Part shown: piece by piece, positions 12,901 to 23,891 of the stretch
Numbering within the stretch: position 1 is the first letter of the stretch
How the letters are laid out: each line of letters begins with the position of its first letter
Source of the DNA: Chamaelirium japonicum
Lineage: Eukaryota; Streptophyta; Magnoliopsida; Liliales; Melanthiaceae
DNA: 64,000 bases
NCBI GenBank assembly: GCA_947650365.1
Contig: OX393550.1
Span: forward strand, 117,487,515 to 117,551,514
Reading direction: 5' to 3'
Position numbers and translations under genes: made by a program
Notes under the pieces: model-generated
What the model saw: only the letters and a program-made list of their open reading frames with translations
The model's database searches: none
What the model was told of the DNA's origin: nothing

Positions 12901-15900
12901 GTATGTCAGTTGAAGTTCCCTAAAGATCTTCCCCTAATTATTGATCATTATTTTCAAATACTCATTCAAAGTAAGAGTTCCGGATAATTTGGCTAAATGA
13001 ATATATTCATGTTTCTCTTGATGACATTCTATTCTGATATGATTAATGATTTTCTTTTACTTATAGTATCAAATCTGCAAAATTTTGAATTTTTTGGCCC
13101 AACCAATTAGATTAAAAAATCAATTTTGTTACCCAAGTTCCAATTGTAAATTATGAGTTTCTGTACATTCCTGTCTTCTTTTGGCTCATGTTTCTTTGTT
13201 TTCAAGTAACTTATTTAGATTCTTATCCTTTTTTTGGGACCAGTACTGCTGGCATGGAAGCCAGTGGGACCAGCAACATGAAATTCGCGATGAATGGTTG
13301 TGTTTTGATTGGAACCTTGGATGGAGCCAATGTCGAAATACGGGAAGAAGTTGGAGTGGACAACTTTTTCCTGTTTGGTGCTCGAGCTCATGAAATTGCT
13401 GGTTTAAGAAAAGAAAGGGCAGAGGGAATGGTACGGTTATTTAGCCAAGTCCGAACAAACTATAGAAGGAAATCACAAATATTCTTTGTTCTAAGTCACA
13501 ATTTCCTATTTTCATTTTGTTATTTTCCATTTGGCTGCAGTTTGTGCCAGACCCACGATTTAAAGAGGTCAAACAATATGTTCGTAGTGGTGCCTTTGGG
13601 AGCTATAACTATAATGAATTGATCGGATCACTTGAAGGGAATGAAGGATTCGGTCGAGCAGATTACTTTCTTGTTGGTAAGGACTTCCCCAGTTACATTG
13701 AATGCCAAGAGAAGGTTGATGAAGCATACCGGGACCAAAAGGTAAGTTTTTACTATAGTATGTCTGTGGTAACATATAATCACTGTCTTTACCGGAGTTA
13801 CTAATTATATGTATCCATTAATGTATAGAAGAAAAGCATGTAGCATTCTACTTGTGTACATATCTGTTGATCCACTAGGACATTTGCCTCTTATTTTTAT
13901 GGTTTCACAATATATTATCATTATCATTATATATATAGACTAATGGGTTAGTGTGGATAATAGACTAATAGGAGGATGATACTAGCTCGATAAAAAAATG
14001 CAAACCCAAAAAAGTAGCAAAAATACGATAAAAAAAAGGATGTAAAGCTAGTATAGACAGGTGATTTGGGGTAGAAAGCCAAAGCAAAAGAGACTACAAA
14101 ATGGACAAAATGATCCAGAAAAGGTGATATTATTTCTTAATCATGCAAATAAGATGTTATAAGAGGCTCAAATATATGATAAAACGACAATCAAAGCAAT
14201 GAAGGACCAAAACTCCAAGGAACTTTGCTAAAAATTGTGGAGAAAATACCCAAGTATTTAAGAAAAAAATGCAAATGACACATAATTATGTTAAAAAAAG
14301 GTTTAAATTTAAGTTCTAATGTTGACGAGCCATAATATTGCTACCTTCGGAGGAAAGAAAATGACCATATAATGTAAAACCAAAGGAGGAAATGATGGAG
14401 GGCCGGCCAAGGAAGGAGGAAGATTGACGAGGATCCAGTTGAATTCAGTGCCCTAAAACAGAAATAATCGAAGGAATAATTGGGTAGGTCCTGAGGATGA
14501 GCAAGTTTTCAAAGCGTGCTTCCAATTTAACAATTTGGAGGTTGATAACCAGAGTCAAGAAAATGTCATGGGTGGTATACTGGTATGTTGGTACTTGGCA
14601 CTACCCACCCAGGGAAGAAGATGTGGAACCATGGATTCCAGATCTTTCTCTATGGCTGAAAAAGCATTATTGAAGTAACCCAAACCCCTAAGATCTAACC
14701 GCAAATTGGTGCCTAATATGCGTCTACTAGCGAATGGATTGCTAGAATCTTGCGATTGTGAATCCAAGCACATCGAAAACTCTCTCCAATGAAGAGTGTT
14801 GTGTGTTTGTGTGGGTGGGTGGGTGAACTCTTGATTCCCCAAGTTACTTCTTAGAATCGAAGAGTGAGCGCATTACGCCTTAGTTGGCATAATATTTAAA
14901 CAAAGCATATGAGTTCACATAAACCTAAATGGTATTAGGATAACGATCATCTCACGCCACGATCCATCTTTCGAAAAAAGAGTAGAACCCACCTCACTCT
15001 CTAACTGATTTTTCCTTGCAATAAAAAAATAGGACTTAGGATTAATGATCACCCTTCCAAACACAACAATGGTAATAATTGAGGCCACTATAAAACGTTA
15101 TTCTTGACACCTTTTTAAATGCCACTTTGTACCCTAACCTCCTGAGCCACTTGCTAAGGGCAACTAGGTTCATCTCCTTGATAATTTCCTTAAACACTCG
15201 GGTATATATACACACAAATAGGGAAAAAGGAATAGCTTAGGTATTTTATTGCTTTTCTTTTCAAATCTCAACACATATAGACCATGGTTCGAGGGTTCCA
15301 AACCAGACCTGTACGGATTTTTGACCCCTCCCCCCCCTCAACACCATCACATGCACCCACACACCCACACCCACCCACCCACCCACAAACTCAAAGTTGT
15401 TTGGATATTGCCTGATTTGAAAAGAATCCGGTTCTATCAAATCGGCTCGAGGAGATCCCAAACAGGCTGAACCGGATATGATCTAACCGAATCACACTTG
15501 AATAGGCCAAATTAAGACCTCAATTAAACCCGAATTGATCGAATAAAACCAAAATCAATTAAATGTGACCTAAATTGACCTAACCAAAGGTGGATTTTTT
15601 ATTTTTGTGATTTTTAATACTTTTTCGAAACAGTCGAAGCACTTGAACCCCCAATCAAATCAATTTGGTTTTCACTCGGTACTAATCGAACCCGAACTCG
15701 AATTCTAAAACCTTGATATAATGACACTAGCTTGAATGAAAGACACAAGCACAAAAGTCTAGCAAAATTATTAAAGTAGGATAAAAAAAAGGATGAAAAG
15801 CTACTTTAAAAGGGTAAAATCATCAAAAGACCAAGAAAATTTGTCTGCAAAAGGGAACCGACTGAAGAAAGTAGAGGACCCTCAATGGAGGTCTAGACAT

Positions 15901-17294
15901 AAAACCAAAACGAAAGAGGCTAAAAAATGGACAAAGTGATCCAAGAAAAGATTTTGGTTAATTCGTGCAAATATGATGTATAATAGGCTCAAATACATGA
16001 TAGAACGACATTCAAACCAATAAAGGATCACAAGTCCAAGAAACTCCATTAAAAATTTCGGATAAGATGTAAGAAGTAATACAAATAAGGCATAAACAAA
16101 AGTTAATATAATTAGGTGCAAAGGTGTTTCAATTTAATTTTCAATGCTCATGAACAAATTTAGAGGGTAGAAAATGACCATACAAGGCAAAACCAAAGGA
16201 GAAAATGATGGAAAACGATAAGAGGGTTTAATGCCTTCATTGGAGGTGTTAAGGGGACAGACAAACCAAAGTAGGAAGCACCCTATGCTACCACTAGAAG
16301 ATGAGAAAGTTTCTGAAGGGTGCTTCCAAATTTAACAATTTGGAGACCGAGGACTGGACCGGAGAGAACGCCACAGAGGCACTATCAGGCCCTAAAAAGA
16401 TGTGGAAAACAAGGGTCCTAGGTTGGATCACAAATCTTGAGAGGCATTGTCCAAGTGGAGCAAACCCCAAGATTTGACCAGAATCTGGTGACTAATATGT
16501 TGCAGCAAGCAAACAGCTAGTTGGAATCTGGTGACTAATATGTTGCAGCAAGCAAACAGATAGTTGGAATCTGGCGACTGTGTGTCCAATATCTTTGACA
16601 AAAGCTCCAACGAAGAGCAATATTGGGGGAACACAACATCCAGAATGTTGACCAGATCCCATTAGTGGTCCTCCAAATCCAGTAGTGACTATGACGACAA
16701 ATCCACTGTAATACCATGATAATCTAAACAAGATGTTGTTTATACTTATGCATGCATATATTCATGCATATACACACATATGTATGTATACTTATACATA
16801 TAGATAACTACGTATAGGGGCATGCTATAATGCGGCATGCGGTACGTGCGACACCACACCGTAGCCGTCTAATGCACGCGCTGCGTGCATCATATGCACG
16901 CAGCAATGCATCAGACGGCTGCGGTGCGGTGCCGCACATACCGCATGCCGCATTATAGCATTTCTCACTATGTATATACATATATATGTACTCTTACCGA
17001 TCTATTAACAACAAGTCGATCGGCGCCAGGCGAATTAGTAATGTGTCAGGAGAAGTTGGTACAAGAAGCCGTGGATGCGCTGCTTGATAATGGGATCCGC
17101 GGACAACCGATGAGGGATGGTCATAATAAAGTTTACAAGTCATTTTCAGATGTAATTGAAGGCAAAGAGAGAAGATTTCGCGAGACTCTGCTTGGTAAAC
17201 GCGTCGATTATTCGGGGCGTTCCGTCATTGTCGTGGGTCCTTCGCTTTCACTACATCAATGTGGATTATATATATATATATATATATATATAAG

Positions 17295-17342
<48 letters not shown>

Positions 17343-17427
17343 AGTACATGTACATATGTACATATGCAAGTACATATATTCATTGTGTATTTACATATTT
17401 ATGTATATCAGTATATGTATGTATGCG

Positions 17428-17510
<83 letters not shown>

Positions 17511-20500
17511 GCATGCTATAATGCGGCATGCGGTAAGTGCGGCACCACACTGCAGCCGTTTGATGCACTCGTTGTGTGCATCGCATGCACGCAGCAGTGC
17601 ATCAAACGGTTGTAGTGCAGTGCCGCACTTACTGCATGCCGCATTATAGCATGCCCCTATATATATATATATATAATTTGATTATTTTTTGGTGAGGATG
17701 ATCAACTTACTATAGATATCACACCCACCAAGTTTTATCAAATTCTGAAACATCTAGGAAGGTTTCGCATTGATAGAAGACGACGGCTAGGGTTTGGAGA
17801 GGAACAGTATCATTCCATTGAGGGACTCAAGCCCAATATATGTACAGTAAACCCGACCCGACTATACAGTAAACCCGACCCATTACATTTACATTAACAC
17901 TCCCCCTCAAACTCACGGTGGATCATGAACCGAGAGTTTGCCTAGAAAATGCCTGAAGCGAGCAGTCGTCAGTGACTTCGTCAGAAAATCAACAGTCTGC
18001 TCCGATGAGGGAATGAAAGGCAGGGAGATGGTGTGATCGATAAACGCCTGGCGAACATAGTGACAATCAACTTCAATATGCTTTGTTCGCTCATGGAAGA
18101 CCGGATTGCTAGCAATCTGAATAGCACTCCGATTGTCACAGAAGAGAGGGGTGGGCCCGGATATCACCACTCCCAAGTCAAGCAGAAGACGGCGAAACCA
18201 GACAATCTCGGCGGTGGTGGACGCCATAGCCCTGTATTCAGCTTCGGTGCTGGAGCGAGCAACAGACTCCTGCTTCTTGCTGCGCCACGAAATCAGTGAG
18301 TCACCCAGAAACACACAGTATCCTGTAGTAGATCGACGAGTGTCTGCATCTCCTGCCCAATCTGCATCTGAGTAGGCACGCAGCACCAACGGAGAGGTGG
18401 AAGGAAACAGTAGTGAACGGGTGATGGTGCCCCGGAGGTAGCGGATAATCCGGAGAACAGCTGCATGGTGTACTGACCGTGGAGCCTGAACAAACTGACT
18501 GACAATGCCAACAGCATGGGCAATGTCTGGCCGGGTTATGGTGAGATAGACAAGCATCCCAACCAACCTCTAGTAGCGGGAGACGTCCTGGAGCGGCTCA
18601 CCATCTGTAGCGAGAAGCTTCAAATTGAGCTCCATGGGTGTGTCAGCAGTACGTGTGTCAGTAAGCGCAGCATCAGCAAGGATGTCGGAGATATACTTCT
18701 GCTGTGAGACCAACAGACCACGAGATGACCTGGCAATCTCAAGGCCTAGAAAGTAGCGAAGAGAGCCCAGATCTTTCATCTCAAACTGACTCTGGAGGTG
18801 CCGCTGGAGAGAGGCGATGGTGGCACTGTCATCCCCAGTGATGATCATATCATCCACATAGAGGAGAAGAACTGCAATGCCCTGACTGGAGGAGCGAGTG
18901 AACAAGGCATAGTCGGAGTGACGCTCAACAAACCCGGCGGCCAGAACTGCACTGCGAAATCGCTCAAACCAGGCACGAGGGGCCTGCTTGAGCCCATAGA
19001 TGACTCGGCGCAACCGACACACGTGCCCTGGAGGAACTGAAGTGCCCGGAGGAGGAGTCATGTAGACTTCCTCGGAGAGATCACCGTGGAGAAACGCATT
19101 GGTGACATCCATCTGATGGAGAGGCCACCCTCGAGCAGCTGCCACAGCTAAGAGGGTGCGCACAGTAGTCATCCGAGCAACCGGAGCAAACGTCTCCTCG
19201 TAGTCAATCCCATACTCCTGGGAGAAGCCACGAGCAACGAGGCGAGCCTTGTGCCGCTCAATGGATCCGTCAGGCCGAGTCTTGACCTTGAATATCCACT
19301 TGCAGCTAACAGGCACCACCCCGGAGGGACAAGGCACCAACTCCCAGGTCTGGGTCCGCTGAAAAGCCTCAAGCTCAACTGACATGGCCTGCCGCCACTC
19401 TGGATGTAACGCTGCCTCACGGTACGATCGGGGCTCCCGATGGGTGTGAATTGCAGTAAGGAAGGCCTGAAAGGATGGTGAATAGGACACTGGCAGAGTA
19501 GCCAGAAGAGTCAGGAGAGTCAGAGGGAGAAACAGAGTAGCCAAACCTGTCAGGAGAGTAGTCGTATCTGGCAGGAGGGTGATGTTCACGCGCTGGGTAG
19601 CGCCGAACAGGAGCATGATCCACGACCGGGGAGGAGGGAGCAACAGCATCAGGCGAGGGAGTACCAGTGAGAACCGACTCTGGAGGGGGAGCTGCAGACC
19701 GACGTACATAGACACGAGTAATGGGTGGAGGTGGAGGTGGCGTGGGGGACTGAGGAGGTGGTGGTGGTGGTGGAGGTGGCGATGGAGACTGAGGAGGTGG
19801 TGGTGGTGGTGGAGTAGGCGTGGATGTGGCAACAGAAACCGGGGGTAGAACAGGGATGTGGAGATGTGAGGAGGGCGAGGAGGATGACGAAGTAGGCAAG
19901 AAAAGATCCCGAGACTTAGGTGCAAAATACGGGACATCCTCAACAAAGGAGACATGACGGGAGACACGGATCCGACGAGCTAAGGGATCATAGCAGCGAT
20001 ACCCCTTGTGCTCACGACTGAGCCCCAAGTGAACACACCTCACAGATTTGCAGAAAGTTTGGTGCGCTCATGGGGAGGAAGAAGAACGAAGCACGTGCAG
20101 CCAAACGTGCGAAGAAGAGAGTAGTCAGGTGGACTGGAGTGAAGGCGCTCGTGAGGGGTGGCACCGGACAGAGCAGACGACGGAGTGATATTGATGAGGT
20201 GGACAGCCGTCATGACAGCTTCAGCCCAGTAGGAGTGAGGAACAGACGCAGAGAGAAGCAAGGCTCGTGCAGTCTCAAGGACATGACGATGCTTGCGTTC
20301 GGCAACGCCGTTCTGCTCATGGGTGTGGGGACAGGACTGCTGGTGAAGAGTGCCGTGAGACTGAAGAATCTCACGCATCTCAGATGAGAGATACTCCTTG
20401 GCACAATCAGACCGAAAGGTCTTGATGCGCCGACCAAACTGAGTGTGGATCATAGCAGTAAATCTCCTATAGATGTCAGGTATTTCAGATCGATGACGCA

Positions 20501-23067
20501 TAAGATAGACCCAGGTGCATCTAGAATAGTCATCAATAAAACACACATAATACATATAACCCAATAGAGATGCAACAGGAGCAGGACCCCAAATATCCGA
20601 ATGAACTAAATCAAATAAAGCAACAGACTGGGAAGTACTAGCAGAAAAAGGAAGAGCTAGATGCTTTGCCAGTCGACAACCCGTACAAATGGAGAGGGGG
20701 GAGAAAGACGCTCGACCCAAAGCGCCCGACCGGAATACGCTTTTGAGTCGATCACTCGATATATGACCTAACCTTCTGTGCCACAGGTCGGCATCAGAGG
20801 TGACAGACATGACAGACGCAACTGAAGACACATGGAGATGGTCCAACTGGTAGAGTCCTCCTGCCCTACAGCCCAGCCCAATCCTCTGACCCGTCCGCGA
20901 ATCCTGCACAACACAAACAGAAGGGGTGAAGGTGACAGTCAGGCCAGAGTCGCAAAGAGAACTGATAGAAATCAAATTAATATTAAGACGGGGGGCATGA
21001 TGGACATGAGATAGAGTCAGGCGACCAGAAGGGTCAGAGGTGGTGGTGATGGAGCCACATTGCGGAATAGGGACGAGAGTCCCATCCGCAGTGCGAACCT
21101 CCTGGTGGGTGGTAGTGGGAGAGCAGTCCGTGAGGACAGTAGAGTCAAAAGTGAGGTGACAGGAGGCACCCGAGTCGAAGATCCATGGGGCAGTAGTACC
21201 AGAGGTGGCAGACAAGCCGTGCGCAGTCGTGGAGCCGGTGGAGGCTAGGTGGCGAAGAAGGAGCTCCTCGAGGCGCTGAAGGCGGTCCGGCTCAGACGAA
21301 GAAGGTGCTGTGGTAGCAGTGGGGAGCGTCGAGGCCTCTACAGTAGCCGCTGCACCACCAAAGTGGCGGAAGGAGGACGAACCACGTCCTCTGCCCCGTC
21401 CACCTCGACCGCCGCGTCGATCGTCGCGAGAGGTCGAAGACCAGCGGGGGGATCTCTCATCCGGACCCCAGCGGGGGTTGCGTGGAGGACGTGTAGGGCA
21501 CTCGCGCTTCATGTGGCCGGGCTCCTTGCAGTAGTGACAAAAAACAGCCTCATCGGAGAACCCGGCTGCCAGGACAGTGTCGGAGCTGGGAGCAAGTGGA
21601 GGAGGACGAGCGCCCTGAGTCTGAAGGCGGGTCTCCTCGTCGACCAAAGCGAGTAGAGCATCCTCTAGCCGAGGGAGTGGCTCACGGTGCAGGAGCTGGG
21701 CAGCTATGAGAGCAAATTCCGGCCGAAGCACGGCCAGGAACTGGTGCAGGTGGCCCTCGTCAAGGAAGCGCTGGAAATCCCGGGAGCGAGGGCAGGCACA
21801 CCGCTCCGGGATCAATGAGTCCAGCTCATGCCAATAGGCACTCATCTGACTAAAGAAATCCTGAACGGTGCACTCCCCCTGACGGGCCGACTGTGAGTCA
21901 CAGATGAGCTGATGCCGGCGGGCGCCTCCGCGCGGGAGAAAGCGGTCCCGGAGATACTCCCACATCGCGCGCGCTGTCGGAAGGCGGCCGATGGGAGCAA
22001 GGAGTGGACGAGCAACAGAGGCCAGAAGGTACGCCCGGATGGCCTGATCGTGGCGGCGCCACGTAAGAGCAGCAACGGTGGTGGCCGTGGTAGCAGTCGC
22101 AGCAGAAGACGCTGCACTGCTGGAGACAGATGAGGAACCGGAGTAGTCGGTGGGAGGAGTATCCTCGCCGGTGATGTGACCCCACAGATCACGACTGGAG
22201 AGATCGGCCTCGACGGTGAGGGACCAGTCAGGCCAGTCGCCGGCCGATGACAGCTGAAAGGCGACCCGCCTTCAGCGGTGGAGAGATCGCAACGACGGAC
22301 GGAACGGCTGGAGAGGCCATGGAGGAGGCTGTAGGGTGTCAGGGGGTATCGGGGGGGCTGTAGGGGGGTCTGAAGGGGCTGTAAGGGGGTTCGGGAGGGC
22401 TGCCGGAGCAGGGGAGAAGGGCCGGAGGTGGGGCGGTTGAGCGGGAGGGCTGCCGGAGCAGAGGAGGGGGCTGCGGAAGGGGGTGGGTGGGCTGCCGGAG
22501 CAGGGGAGAGGGCTGGAGGGGGGGTCGGGTGGGCGGGAGGGCTGCCGGAGCAGAGGAGGGGGCTGCGGAAGGGGCGGGTGGGCTGCCGGAGCAGGGGAGA
22601 GGGCTGGAGGGGGGGGTCGGGTGGGCGGGAGGGCTGCCGGAGCAGAGGAGGGGGCTGCGGAAGGGGGCGGGTGGGCTGCCGGAGCAGGGGAGACGGCTGG
22701 AGGGGGGATCGGGTGGGCGGGAGGGCTGCCGAAGCAGAGGAGGGGGTTGCGGAAGGGGGCGGGTGGGCTGCCGGAGCAGGGGAGAGGGCCGGAGGGGGGT
22801 CGGGTGGGCGGCCGGAGCAGATGAGAAGGCCGGAGGGGTGGAGGAGATGCCGGAGGTGCCGCCGGAGATGCTGCCGTCGCGCGGGAAACCCTAGAGCTCT
22901 GATACCATGATAGAAGACGACGGCTAGGGTTTGGAGAGGAACAATATCATTCCATTGAGGGACTCAAGCCCAATATATGTACAGTAAACCCGACCCGACT
23001 ATACAGTAAACCCGACCCATTACATTTACATTAACACGCATATAAGAGGTTTCTCACCCGATGGGGA

Positions 23068-23112
<45 letters not shown>

Positions 23113-23772
23113 GACGGGGAGCCTGGACCTCAGGTGCAGCGTGAATGCTGCACCGGAGCCGCTCCCCGCGCGCCATCTGTCCCAAAACCCCGCCGGATCG
23201 AGTATAAAGTCCCGGGACGAAAACCAGCCGTCCGATCTTTCGATCGGACGCCAGATTCGGCCGCCCGACTGCCAAATGCACGCGGAGAACCACAGCCGTC
23301 TGATCGGTTTCCCCGGCCGTATGTCCCCCGTCTGATCCCTGCAGCGCACCCCTTCCCCGTGTATCTGTTGGAGCGGGTGATTCCCGTCCGTTCGATCGAG
23401 GGAATCGAACGGACGGAAATGTTTTTCGCTGTTACTGTAGCCGCTACAGTAACAGCGAAAAACGTTTCCGTCCGTTCGATTCCCTCGATCGAACGGACGG
23501 GAATCACCCGCCCCAACAGATACACGGGTAAGGGGTGCGCTGCAGGGATCAGACGGCAGCGGGCGGAGTGCAATGCATGGATCAGCGGCTGTGGTTCTCC
23601 GCGTGCATTTGGCAGTCGGGCGGCCGGATCTGGCGTCCGATCGAAAGATCGGACGGCTGGTTTTCGTCCCGGGACTTTATACTCGATCCGGCGGGGTTTT
23701 GGGACAGATGGCGCGCGGGGAGCGGCTCCGGTGCAGCATTCACGCTGCACCTGAGGTCCAGGCTCCCCGTCC

Positions 23773-23846
<74 letters not shown>

Positions 23847-23852
23847 ATATAT

Positions 23853-23891
<39 letters not shown>

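Larger units (their letters stand above)
17771..23036 (-). mobile_element. Full-length Ty1/copia retrotransposon (Copia-2) in the last PHO1 intron
   Basis: LTRs of 129 bp (17771-17899 and 22908-23036) start TGATAGAAGACG, end ACATTAACA and differ at one base (GGAACAGTAT against GGAACAATAT). The target duplication is CGCAT (17766-17770 and 23037-23041). On the minus strand TGGTATCAGAGC follows the 5' LTR, and the purine tract GAGGGGGAG abuts the 3' LTR. It is related to Copia-1 (similar pol) but is a distinct family with different LTRs. It is antisense to PHO1. Young, but with a defective coding region. Confidence 0.96.

Noticed and set aside
17041-17263. Intact frame for plastid RNA polymerase beta' subunit
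   Set aside because: Only about 92 residues of rpoC1, no start or stop of its own, TA repeats at both edges and an intron location. It is transferred plastid DNA, not a gene.
16885-17615. Frames full of Ile-Tyr and His-Thr
   Set aside because: They are translations of (TA)n and (CA)n microsatellites. The same applies to 23040-23950.
22428-22910. Gly/Arg-rich frames of 113-160 codons
   Set aside because: Shadows of the GGGCTGCCGGAGCAG minisatellite in the Copia-2 leader.
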